Below, one piece after another: positions 41,350-53,139 of a stretch of DNA of 64,000 nucleotides. Each line of letters opens with the position of its first letter. Position 1 is the first letter of the stretch. The stretch comes from Petunia secreta. Taxonomy: Eukaryota; Streptophyta; Magnoliopsida; Solanales; Solanaceae. Location of the stretch: NCBI GenBank assembly GCA_029990175.1, contig JARKIP010000616.1:124001-188000 (forward strand), in the 5' to 3' direction. Under the pieces are notes generated by a model that ran no database searches, was not told where the DNA came from, and saw only the letters and a list, made by a program, of their open reading frames with translations. Position numbers and translations under genes: made by a program.

Positions 41350-44300
41350 ATGATCATGACAAGGAAAAATTCAGTCCCAGACAAAGTTAAGACATTGAGA
41401 ATGCTCAAAGCTGCTTCCAAAAATAGAATACATGGAAGCACTGCTACTGCCAAAAGAAGAAGAAGAAGACAAATAGCACAGTTAGTCGTCTTTGATGAGG
41501 AATCCCTGAACACTATAGAAAAAGATGTTCTTTCTCTAATGCAATATAAATCTATTGAAGATACAACAAATGAAGAAGATGAAGCATCTGTTGTGGGTGA
41601 GGACAAAGAGGAAGAGGAAAAAGATTCTGTGAGTGAGAATGAGCAAAATGATGAAGAATCTGGTGATGAAGAGAGAAAAGACTCTAGTGAGAAGGAGGTA
41701 AATGATGAACCAGCTGGTGATGGAGAGGAAAATAATAAAGCAGATAGTGATGGACATGAAAAAGATGGTGGTGAGGAAGCCTTTGATGATTAATCAATTA
41801 CTGAAGAGGTATATGTTCATTTTTTTAGTCTATTTAGTAGTTATTGGATGACTTAAATAATATGTTTGTTGTTGTGAAATTGATGGGGAATAAAGTATAT
41901 TTCCCTTTTTACTGGATAATGATCTGCCAAATATGGCATAAATAGTATATTACTGAGTCAAAGTTAATTAACTAACACTAGGTCTAGTCCATTGACTCAA
42001 AGTCTATTAACTAACACTAGGTCTAGTCCATTGACTCAAAGTCTATTAATTAACACTAGGTCTAATCCATTGACTCAAAGACTATTAATCAACTCTGGCA
42101 CTTGTTATATCTGATATTTAACTATTTATGAGTTTAGGTTTTAGGGTTTAGGGTTTACATACAAGTACTTGTGCTGAACTTATTATATCTGATATATAGC
42201 ACATATGTTTATGCATTTATTGATTTAATGAAAATGTTGATAAAGTTGTGGAAGATCATGAGGAATTAGGGGATCCAGAAGCTCTATCAATTACTTGGTG
42301 ACAAAAGAGTCTTGAGCTGTCAAAATACAACTTCAAGACATATTTGGATTTCCATCCATCTTTTCCTGCAAAGGTTTCTATAATATCTTCAATGAAAAAA
42401 AAATTCAGATTCAAAGAAGAGTTAGCAACCTCAAAACTACTAGAAGCTTTTAGAAATACTTGTTTTGCTCACTTCTTAAGCTTGTCTGAGCATTGAAAAC
42501 ACTTCAATGGACATCTTGTACATTCTCATCTTCTACGCAAAATGGGGAGTGAAAAATTGTATGAAATCTGGTGCATATTGGAAGGCAAACCTATTTGCTT
42601 TGGGTTGAGAGAATTTGCATTAGTTACTGGATTATATTGCGGGGAATACACCTCTCAAGATGAATTGGACAAGGTCCATGCAGAGGGATTCTATGAGAAA
42701 GTGACCAAAGGCTATTATGGTGGGTTGTCAGGTGATGATATCCTTAAATTGATGAAGTCAAAAAGATTCAATACTGTAGAAAAACACAAGTTGAGCTTGA
42801 TGTGGTTTGTTCATTCTATATTAGTTGCTAGAGATGATTCGACACATGTCGACAAGAATTGGATTAAGATGGCTTATAATTTGGATGTCTTCTTGAATTT
42901 CGCATAGAAAAGGGAGAGCTTTGAGTTAACTGTTCAATATCTTAGGAAATATGTCATGCCCCTATCAGTTGAGGCAAAGGAAGGCAATAAGAGAAAAAGA
43001 AATGGCAAAACCAGTCCTAATTATTCACTATATGGCTTTTCTTGGGCTTTCATTGTAAGTATTTTAATAATATACATTTTTTTATTATTTGGTAAGCACT
43101 GATTTGTATTTTTTATATAAAATGTAGGCATGGGCCTTGGAAGCAATACCTTCAGTTGGATGGTTAGCTATCAGATAAAATGAGCAGTCATTGCCCTTGC
43201 CGAGGATGTTAAGATGGCTCAATCCCAAAGCTCCTTCTTATGGGGATGCATTTCAGCAAAGAGTGCATGGGGAGGTAAAACATATTAGCAATATTTTGTT
43301 TAAGCGGTAAAGTTTAAAGCATTTTATTCTTTTCTTAGTATTTATATTTCTTGTTAATTTAGATGGTTCACCCTTTCCTATACCCTACTGTTCGGGAGGC
43401 GAAGAAGAAGTACATGTCATCTGTTAAATCATTTGATGATGAAGAGCTTGAAGATGAACCTATTGATAGGCTAAGAGTTATCTTGGAAAGGGTGACATCT
43501 ATCAAGAATGCAGATGATAAGATAGAGACAACTAGCAGTAGAAGTGATTAACGGACACCGAAACAAGCTTCGATGAGTCTAGAAAAGCAGGTGGTTGGTA
43601 TGAATGTTGTTGGTAGTGGAGGTAAATTTTCTTGGAGAGATGCTGGTCATGAGGTGATGGTGAAGGTTCCTCTTATGACAATGTGATATACAAGACTTGT
43701 GGAAGGCAAAACAATGATGAATTGATGAAAAAGTTGGACAACTTGGAGCTGAAATTGGATGAGGTTTATAAGGTTGTCTCTGTGCCACAAAAAAGAGTGC
43801 TTTATCCTAGCAAATACCAAAGATCTCCCTTTGTTGTGTTGAGTAAGTTGAGGAAAAAGAAGTCCCTAGATTCAGCTGCAAAGAAGAAAAAATTGAAAAT
43901 GAAGAAGGTTGATATTTTTAAGCCAGTGAAGTTGCTGATAAAAAAGCTTTCTATGAGTTGTTGGACATGAAGAAGGCAGTGACAAGGAAGTGCTTGACTG
44001 GATTTTTCGGTTGGAATTTTTTTAAAAACTGAGGCAGATGGGTTAGTGGGTAGAGGATGATGTAAGTATGGAATATTATTTTAGCCTTCTTATACATATA
44101 TGATCTGATTATTAAGGAAACTTTTATATTCTTTTTGAAGCACATTGATGAATTGATGGCCCTAATGCAGCTGCGACACAAAGAATATCTACGTTATTAT
44201 GATCAATCAATCCGTGATTGTTGATTTGCTATTCTGTCAGAGCTTGACAGAGATTTGGAATGAATTGAGGATTACCAGTGAGAACGAAAACATGGAATTT

Positions 44301-44868
44301 GATGTGATGCTGAGCTTTTACCAGTTTGATAGTTGTGTGATGAACTATCACAGGGGTGCTCAACCAGCCCCGTATCGACGAAACTGGGATGGGACCAAAA
44401 AGCTTTATTGTATCTGGAACATAGAAAACAAACACTTTTTCACCATTGTGTTCATCTTAGAGGAGGAATTAATCAAGATTTATAATTGCAATTGGGGGGG
44501 CTATACTAATGAGGCTGTTGGTCTGCTTGTGCAGCCCATTGCCGAATTAATACCTAAGTACCTCAAACAAAGTGGAAAATTTGACCACCTGGGTGATGAT
44601 GTGGTGTTAAATTCATGGACATGGGAGCGCGTTCTGGATGTCCCAAACAATGAGCATGCGTAAGTAATTTATTTAACTACTTGCTTATTCTTAGAATTCA
44701 CTTTAATTTTTTCTAAATTTGTGTTTTTTTATGTAGTGAATCTTGTGGAGAATATGCACTGACGTTCATTGACTTCCTCATCACTGGTACCTCGATGCAC
44801 ATCTTGCACGACAACACTCTGGAAGAATTTCATGAAAATTTTCCAATTGAAATCTTCAATGGTTGAAT
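41350..44868 (+). pseudogene. DUF1985 / Ulp1-protease-like transposon gene, broken
   Basis: A multi-exon reading on +. 41350-41793 encodes a basic then strongly acidic N-terminal part. About 42240-42907 is a DUF1985 domain (FRNTCFAHFLSLSEH, LYEIWCILEGKPICFGLREFALVTGLYCG), continuing to YSLYGFSWAF before an intron near 43055-43127. 43131-43550 continues with WALEAIPSVGWL and MVHPFLYPT. 44199-44868 is a C48 (Ulp1) protease C-terminus: HFFTIVFILEEELIKIYNCNWGG, an intron at 44660-44736, then ESCGEYALTFIDFL. The catalytic His and Cys are visible, but the Asp position reads Asn. In-frame stops occur (TGA near 42290 and 42495, more near 43680 and 44222), so it is dead. Such genes ride on plant Mutator-like elements of the Kaonashi type. 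Confidence 0.85.
41954..42098. repeat. 39-bp tandem repeat, 3.7 copies
   Basis: Units start at 41954, 41993, 42032 and 42071. The consensus begins TGACTCAAAGTCTATTAACT and continues with AACACTAGGTCTAGTCCAT. It lies in an intron-like gap of the Ulp1-like gene. Confidence 0.93.
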
Positions 44869-45239
44869 GGAACCATGACCTGTTAGATGATAGTTTGGTT
44901 TTAGTAGTGATCTTTTGGACAACTGTTTTTATTTCTAACTTTTGGACAATAGTTTTATCATTTCTAACTATATTTTGGTTGTTGAGAGTCTCTTTCATAT
45001 TTGATTGAGGGGCTATTTATGGCAGTCATGACAAACAATTTGATGTACGCCATTTTTTTGTGTAACCATGGACTATCATAACAAACAATATGATGGATCT
45101 TAATATTTTTGTAATTATAGTCAATCAAATGCGAAAACGTTATCCCTTAATACTTGTATTTGAAAATGTCTCTTTGCATTTACTTTGGATTGGGGGCAAA
45201 CAAGACCGTCAAATAAAATATGAAAATCATCAAAAATAA

Positions 45240-45412
45240 CTAAGTCTATTAAGTAACTCTGGGTCGATGAGCCATACTCTGGGTCGATGAGCAATAGACT
45301 TGAAGTCTATTAAAAAACTTTGGGTCGATGTACCATAGACTTGAATTCTATTAAACAGCTCTGGATCGATGGCCCATGGACTCGAAGTCTATTAATCGGC
45401 TCTAGGCAATAG
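45240..45412. repeat. Imperfect tandem repeat (about 47 bp)
   Basis: Four units built on GACT(T/C)GAAGTCTATTAA, then CTCTGGGTCGATG and (A/G)CCATAGACT. The GACTC(A/G)AAGTCTATTAA part is shared with the 39-bp array at 41954-42098, so the two arrays have a common origin. Confidence 0.8.
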
Positions 45413-45829
45413 AACAAGATTTATCATAATAATCTAATGGTTAAGCATAACTAATGATCCATAATGTTGTTAATCAACATACTAATGATCTCACAAACGT
45501 TGGCTGACATATTTGCATCAATAACTAAACATAATTGAAGGTGTGTGTTAGGTGATGTTTTAACAGTGTGTTATTAGGAATACTTTTTATGTATTAGGTG
45601 ATATACTACAATGTAAGTTGTTTAATTTCTAATGTTCCTATAATGTTGACAAGAAATCAACTTGTTATGATCTCACAATTGGTTTGGATAAGATGAATGC
45701 ATGAATGACTAATATAAGTGAATTATGTATGATTACTGGTAGTGGTATTAGTATTGAGAATGTTAGGTGATTCAATAATGTTATTGATATAATGTGTTAC
45801 TAATGATATAATGTGTTATTATCAACTTG

Positions 45830-46133
45830 TATGATCTCATAATGTGTTTCAACATATTAGGTGATAAATTATGTTAAATGAAATGTAATTTAAGGATTAA
45901 TCTACAATTAATCTACATAATTATCATAATAACTATAATTTAAGGTATTATCATCATTAAATCAACATAATTAAGTGATCTCATAATTGATCTTATAATG
46001 TGTTTCAACATATTAGGTGATAAATTAGGTTAAATGAAATGCAGTTTAAGGATTAATCCACAATTAATCTACATAATAATGATAATAATTGCATTTTAAG
46101 GTATTATCATCATTAAATCAACATAATTATTTA
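45830..46133. repeat. Tandem duplication, about 156 bp
   Basis: Two adjacent copies begin AATGTGTTTCAACATATTAG at 45841 and 45997. Both continue through GGATTAATC, TTAATCTACATAAT and GGTATTATCATCATTAAATC. Several substitutions separate them. Confidence 0.9.
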
Positions 46134-46536
46134 AATGAATTGTAATTTGAGGATTAATAAAAGGTGAATTTTATTTTAGGGAATGATCCATAATTTAATT
46201 TAATAAAATATTTTTATTTTAAGGTATAATCATTATTATATATTTTAAGCTATTTTAAATTTTTAAGGGTGTGACCAAATTTTAAATTCAGTCTGGCGGG
46301 AGGGGCAAATTTAAATTTCAAAAGACCCTATAAATTAAATGTTGGCCCCATTCCCAAATCAAAATTTCTAAAATCCCTAATTTCCCCCTCTTTTCCCTTT
46401 CTCTTCGAATTATCTTCTATTCAAAACCCTAATTTCACCTTTCAAGATTCTCTTCGAATTCTCCCTGCTCAAGACGGAAACCTATGTACCATAGTGTGAA
46501 TGTGGAGATCAAACATCACTAAGAACATCATGGATG

Positions 46537-46902
46537 TGTTGGACCCCAAAAATTACCTTTCTATTAAAAAAGATAGGTTTCAGGTATATTTCAACAATAT
46601 GGGATTCCACCGGGTTTCTTTTAGAGTCGCCACCTAATTTAGGAGAATTAGGAACCAATTAATTAAATAACGCGTGCAATTCCTCCGTTTAAGGAAAATG
46701 GTCTTTTAAGAGATTTTAAGGTAAGAGGTTCAATTATTTTCGAAAGAAGGTTTTCATTTGAAAAACACTTTCGAAAATTCGCTAAAAGCGGTTAATCCTT
46801 CGGTTTTCACAAAATAGCTAATTAAATGCAAACTTTCAAAGGGTTAAAATTAAATGCTAAAATCTAAAACTATAATAAGTTATGCTTTAAAGAAATACAA
46901 AT

Positions 46903-46998
<96 letters not shown>

Positions 46999-49979
46999 TG
47001 TAAGTTTGGCAAGAAATAGGGAAAACAATTAATATGGAGAAAATTTAACTTGAAGTTGCAATTCAAGAAATTTGAAACAAAGTAATTATTTTATTATCTT
47101 TCAAATTTTAATTGCATGCATCATTTAACTAAAAGATTCAAAATTCATAAATAAGATGGAAATTCTAAAGAAATAAAATATTCACAAAATAACTCAATAA
47201 CTGAATAAACATTCATTCATAACAATCAAATAAATTATTCTATAACAATTAATTATCTGCGGGGAGTTCCTAAAGACATGCAATTTCTAAGGATGGGAAA
47301 AGAGGAGGGTTAGATGAAGAACCCGCAATTGGATAAACTCGCGGGAGCCTTGAATTTATTTAATTTTATACATTTATGCCCATGAGCCTAAAACATCATA
47401 CGGCTCAACAAAGTATTTTTTTTAAAAAAAAAATTGTAAATCTTCAATCTCCACTTTGTGCACTTGAACTTGATATACAAACAACCCCAATGAGACTCCA
47501 AGCCAATGTAAGCCGTCCCAAATTATGAGTTTTTAGCCAACTCATCCCAAGCGTATTATGCAAATGAAAATGAGAGATACTAATTAGTAACTATATAAGA
47601 AATATACGAAAAGGCATTAACAGAGAGCAAAAAGATCTAAGAGGTCCCTAATCTAATAGATGCCTTTATGCCTAATCAACCAATAGCTTCCAAAAAATAA
47701 AAAAATAATCCACACAGCAAATGGATAAAGCAATTCAATTCGACAGAAAAAGACATAGGCATCACATTACCATTTTGTTCATGATTAATACCAACAAAAA
47801 TGTACTCCATACTTAAGCGCGAGTACATAAGCCAATAAACACAAATAAATATTTTAACCCAAATAAAGGTTGTCAAGTTTATAAGACAAAATTAAACTTC
47901 TACGGGTTCTCCAAAATAGACATGACATAACTAAATTAAGCAACTAATGCGAACTCACGAACAAGAACAAATTTACAACGAAACAAATTGATGAACATGC
48001 TATTTTAATTAAACGACTAGCTCAAGATATTACCTACAGTACCCATAAAACAAGTACCAATAGACCTCATTTGGGATTATGCATTAACAATAGGAAGCTG
48101 TCTAATTGTTTCCACATTTAATTGTATCACTGACCATGCCATGATAACATTAAGATTTTATTCGTGTTACTGAAGTAAGCAGGTTCAAAAGTCATTCCAG
48201 GCAGCAGCCAAGACAAGCTACGAGATTAATGTTTCAGCCAAAAAATAAACTTTACATGCTAAATAAAGATAGTTTCATCGATATTATGAGATCTAGATCA
48301 AGCATAACTAATAGAAATTCAAGACCTCTAGACACCACTACAGTGCCCTAAACCACTTCAACCAACTTCAATTGACCAGAAAATAACTCCTCACCTGAAC
48401 CCTCATGGGAACAACCCCTCAATACTCTCTTCGAACCTGCAAACCTAATCTCTAAACACCAAGAAACAAACCCCTGAACCCTTCATTCCTACATACTTCC
48501 TTGCTGCCACTTTTAACCAGCAAGAAAAACAACAGGACTAAACAGATAGAGCATGAAACTGACTTTGACAAGATGCAAGAAGGATTTGGAAAACAGACCT
48601 GATAAAGAAGAACAAGCATCAGGAAAACCCTATGAACAACTAGAACCAGTTCCAAACAATAAAAGCAGGCCCCTAAAAAACCAACCTTACAAACTTGGAA
48701 CAAACATAATAGGGGAAGGGCTGCTGCAAGCTTACCAATAACAGATTTCATAAATTGAAAAGGAAATCAGAGATAGCAGGATCAGGACAACTAGACTAGG
48801 AAGATGAAACTTTACCACTATCAACTAGAAACAAAGATCGAAAATCGAAAGGAAAAAGGGTTTTATTAAGAAAAATCAAACAGGAAACAAATAAAGATGA
48901 AAACAGGCATCAAGATTCACACTTTTATCATTCAATGTTTCAAAATTTCACCCTCAAATGGATTTCATCCACTTCTATCTACATAAAGTATAGGTTCTGC
49001 TCCTTAAATTCATAAACCATACTTGAACTTTATTTGCATACTAGCATTCAAACATCAGATAGGAATAAGGAACTTAAAAGAAAATGAGGTGAATGTTACC
49101 TATTTTTGAGCAGGGAACTGGGCGAGGGATCCGAGAGAAGCGTAACTCGACTAAGTGCGACGACTCTAGCAAGGTTGTCGACTCAACTAACACAGAAGCG
49201 ATAAACAAAATCTAACAGAAACCAGTAGCATTATCTATCAATTGATAACTGAAACACTTATATGCCTTTTATATTCTGCCATTCATCTGTTTCTCCTTCC
49301 CCCAAAAAAAATTCTCCTTGAAATGAGTAAAAGTAAACAATATATATACCTGAGATTAGGTTTTGGACTCCCTTTTAAATTTTTTCAAAATCAAACCCCA
49401 TTTCGGACATTTTACTTCAAAGATAGGGGTGAAAATCGTCAATCCCCTAGAGGATGTACGATTTCCATCCTTATCTTCTAGAAAATGCTCGTTGGAAGAA
49501 ATCTATGACTCGGATTGCACTTGATTCAAAATGAATGATGAGATACAAAATCGCGTGGCTCTAGTATGGAAAAAGCAAAGAAGGGAACGTGGAGGGGGGA
49601 ATTGTACGAAATCTTGGCGTTTTCGATCAAAATTGGGGGGGAAAGAAAGGGGAATCAAGGGGAATCAGGTAAGGGTTAGGGATTTCACGGGTCGTGGATT
49701 GTATGGGGACTGAATTGGGGAATAAGGTGTGTATGAAATGTATATATGTATTTTGCAGAAGTATGCCTTAATTACAACCTAGGAACAAATTTAGCCTTTC
49801 TATTAGAATTGACTAATTAGACGAGGAATTGCGCGGGGTTGTTTAATTGAAGGCTGTATCTTGCAATTTTGGCCTATTTTCTTCCAAATTAATCAATTAG
49901 TTTTTATTTTTAAAATTAGCCTTATTTAAAATATTTAGACATTGATTTGAAAATTCTGGGACAAAATTAGGTGTCAACA
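46537..49979 (-). repeat. 3' LTR of the Ogre-like element
   Basis: 3,443 bp. It matches 56391-59749 throughout with scattered substitutions and small indels. It differs chiefly by a grown AAT microsatellite. ORFs in it (47676-47876, 48452-48751, 49242-49713) have counterparts in the other LTR but are short and not conserved as proteins, so I regard them as chance. Confidence 0.95.
46903..46996. repeat. (AAT)n microsatellite
   Basis: About 31 AAT units in the 3' LTR. At the matching place in the 5' LTR (56765-56778) only about four units stand. Confidence 0.95.
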
Positions 49980-50929
49980 GCTGGCCCTCTTTATCCGGAA
50001 AATGATAAAAGAGTTTTCAAGGTAAAGAAGTTGACGGAAAACTAATTTTGTCACGATAAAGCCAAGGACTTCGATTCCAAGGACCAAAATACGAGGCTTA
50101 TGGGTATGGCCGATCTCCGGGTTTTCGAGTTGCCTACATATCTCGGGCTGAAACAGAATCAGGCGATATGTAGTTCAATGATGCTTAGATACGAAGACTC
50201 GCATGATTGATAGAAAAGGACGCGTGAATAGGAAAGAATTCAAACTGACCATTAATCTGGAATAAAATATTAGGTAAGACTTGCTTGTTCGAGTGCGATT
50301 CTTCAGATCCTCGTTAACGAGTCTAGCTCATATCAACGATTGTCCCAGTTCACTGCTAAGAAAAAGTTCCACGTTGTGCTCCAAACGCTGCTGCGGCCCT
50401 GCTAAAATTCTGTAACAATCTTGATAAACGGTAAGCGAGCAACTGCTAATAAAACTTAATAAATGAATTAATAAATGAAAAATAATAATAAACTTGCAGA
50501 TGCTGGTTGCACTATCAATGATAAACTTGTCTCCAATCAACTGGTGAAGAAATCCAGCTTTGTGATGCAGGATGACTTCGGGTCGTTGGTAGACTGAAAA
50601 CAAAGTAACAAAAACTTCAGTTAATAGGAACCTAAAGTGAACTTTAAACTAAATAATGAGGATAAAAATACCGCCTTTTCGGCAATAACCATGATAAAGC
50701 CTAAAGCTTTAAATCATGAAGAGGCAGTTTGAAAAGCAATCTTGGATTGAGCTCCAGCCCAAAGTAAGTACACGTCCGAAGTAATTTCATTATATTGCCA
50801 GCCTTAATAAACTTATTAGCGACGTAAGGCTATTAAAATATGTATAGCAAATGTATAAACGCCTCAGGAGGCTACAAAATATACTCAAGAAAGTGCAAAT
50901 ATTAAAACGTCTATCGAGACCATAAAATT

Positions 50930-51946
50930 TTGCCTTAGAGGTATTTAAATAACTAACACCTTTGAGGTGACACAAATACGTCTTTGAGGCAACAAAATTA
51001 TCATTCAAACAATTAACACCTTCGAGGTGATGCAAATACGACAAATTTTGCCTAAGCGGCATTCAAATAGTTAACACCTTAGAGGTGATACAAATACGCT
51101 TTAGAGGCAACAAAATTATGCGTTAGAGGCATTCAAATAATTAACACCTTCGAGGTGATACAAATACGCCTTCAGGGCAACAAAATTACACCTTAGAAGC
51201 ATTCAAATAATTAACACCTTCGAGGTGATACAAATAGGCCTCTGGGACAACAAAAATTACGCCTTAGAGGCATTCAAATAATTAACACCTTCGAGGTAAT
51301 GCAAATACACCTCCGGGTCAGCAAAATTACGCCTTAAAGGCATTCATATAATTAACACCTTCGAAGTGACACAAATAAGCCTTCGGGGCAACAAAATTAT
51401 GCCTTAGAGTCATTCAAATAATTAACACCTTCGAGGCGACACAAATATGCCACCGGGGCAACAAAATTATGCTTTGGAGGCATTCAAATAATTAATACCT
51501 TTGAGGCGACATAAATACGCCTCCGGAGCAATAAAATTACGCCTTAGAGGCATTCAAATAATTAACACCTTCGAGGCGACACAGTTATGCCTCCGGGGCA
51601 ACAAAATTACGCCTTAGAGGCATTCAAATAATTAACACCTTCTAGGCGACACAAGTACGCCTCCGGGGCAACAAAATTATGCCTTAGAGGTATTCAAATA
51701 ATTAACACCTCTGAGGCGACACAAATATAGCTCTGCGGAAATAAAATTACGCCTTAGAGGCATTCAAATAATTAACACCTTCGAGGTGATACAAATACGC
51801 TTCCGGGGCAACAAAAGTATGCCTTAAAGGCATTCAAATAATTAACACTTTTGAGGTGACACAAATACGCCTTCGGAGCAACAAAATTACGCCTTAGAGG
51901 CATTCAAATAATTAACGCCTTCGAGGTGACAGAAATACGCTTATTG
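50930..51946. repeat. 70-bp tandem array in the Ogre-like 3' region
   Basis: About 14 units of 70 bp (starts near 50952, 51009, 51070, 51139, then about every 70 bp). Each unit contains three related sub-units of about 23 bp with small palindromes: CACCTTCGAGGTG, GCCTCCGGGGC and GCCTTAGAGGC, joined by ATACAAATA, AACAAAATTA and ATTCAAATAATTA. Weaker copies reach back to about 50800. It lies between gag and the 3' LTR, where Ogre/Tat elements are known to carry variable tandem arrays that can seed satellites. Confidence 0.93.
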
Positions 51947-52469
51947 AAAGCGTAATACTTATCTTTCGAAACTCATCTATAGAGAAAGGGTCTTGGCTAC
52001 AAAGCAAACTGAACCCTCTAGGAGTGGCAATATCTGTAAATCATAAAATAGAACTTTAGCAAGTGTCTAACAATTTGCAAAAGTTATGGGAAATATAAAT
52101 GCCGCCTTTCGGCAAAGTGGGAAAGCGTCGAGCTTTATGCCAAATATCATTGTAATCCATGCAAAAAATTAACTTGCTAAGATGTTATGCGGGTCTTAAT
52201 GTTCATGTTCTCAAAGAAAAAATGTTAGTTTTGGGGAGGGAGGGGGGAGCGTTTGATTCATGCTGAATCGAGCCTTCGTCCTTCAACCGCTTCCTTCTTC
52301 TCCCTTTGTCTAGATTTGCGATCCGTCTTTTGAGACTTGGCCAACGAACTCTGTAGTATTTCAGATTGTGACATATATTTGAACAAATTGAACGTTCTTT
52401 ATCTTTGCAACTTTGCATTATCCCCCAAAATAACTCTCGAAACTTCGCCAACTTATCTTTGTCAAGCAA

Positions 52470-52600
52470 TATGGCTTTTGCAAAATCTGCCCCAATTATG
52501 ATATTTACGTCTTCAACTCGCTTTGCAAAATCTGCCCCAGTTGCTATCTTTCAAATCTTCAACTTGCCTTGCAAAATTTTGCCCCAGTTATGACTTTTAG
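52470..52600. repeat. About 55-bp tandem repeat, three copies
   Basis: Three imperfect units around TTTGCAAAATCTGCCCCA with TCTTCAACT(C/T)GC between them. Part of the Ogre-like element's 3' region. Confidence 0.75.
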
Positions 52601-52624
52601 GGGGAAACTGAAAATTTTAATATT

Positions 52625-53010
52625 ATAGAGTCGAGCCCAATGAGAACGCCTACGTATCCCACTGTGGGAATCAGACTATGCATAGTTCTACTTATATTAA
52701 TTTGTGGGAATATGGCAATATAAGTGCGAAGCCGAAACCGAATTGGAATGCCTACACATCTGCCCAGATACGTAGTTCGGAATTACATCATCAAAGATAA
52801 ACAAACCTAAAGCATTACAAAATCTGATCGAATCCGATGTGGATTGCTTACTTATCCCGTTGACATTCCAGGAATCAGACCAAAAGTAGTTCAAAATTAC
52901 ATAAGAAAGGAAATAGGGGAACCCTATGCTAGTGTAACCGAGCTCTATGTGAGTTGCTTACGTATCCCAACCTTGGAAATCAGGTTACGCGTAGTTCGTA
53001 TTACAATCAA
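52625..53010. repeat. Diverged 90-120 bp repeats in the Ogre-like 3' region
   Basis: Three or four units share GCCTACGTATCCCA, GGGAATCAG and TACGCGTAGTTCG-like text (52650-52690, 52750-52785, 52840-52895, 52945-53005). A related unit is at 50130-50185 (TTGCCTACATATCTCGGGC). This is an older tandem family than the 70-bp array. Confidence 0.7.
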
Positions 53011-53139
53011 AATTACATAAAATGAGAAAAACACTTGCTTGCGCCGCTTGTATGCTATCTTGATTGTACTTGGATTGATAACCTTTGGCCAGACTTTAAG
53101 AGTGAACCTTCTTGCAAAGGAGACAATTTTCAATAACAG

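Larger units (their letters stand above)
45009..46458. other. Spacer between the Ulp1-like and GRF genes
   Basis: AT-rich, no coding. It holds two tandem repeat groups listed separately, and from 46360 a TTTCCCCCTCTTTTCCC-rich leader-like tract before the GRF zinc-finger coding part. Confidence 0.5.

Noticed and set aside
41536..41757. Minus-strand ORF opposite the acidic N-terminal region
   Set aside because: Antisense of the Glu/Asp-rich exon; Phe/Leu-rich by consequence.
48452..48751. 99-aa minus ORF in the Ogre-like LTR, with a copy at 58227-58527
   Set aside because: The two LTR copies do not keep the same frame or length, so it is LTR sequence, not a conserved gene.
50930..51946. CRISPR-like array
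   Set aside because: Regular spacing, but the units are tandem with no unique spacers, in a plant retrotransposon.
52203..52469. 88-aa minus ORF in the Ogre-like 3' region as a pol remnant
   Set aside because: No protease, RT or integrase motif recognisable, and it overlaps tandem repeat units.
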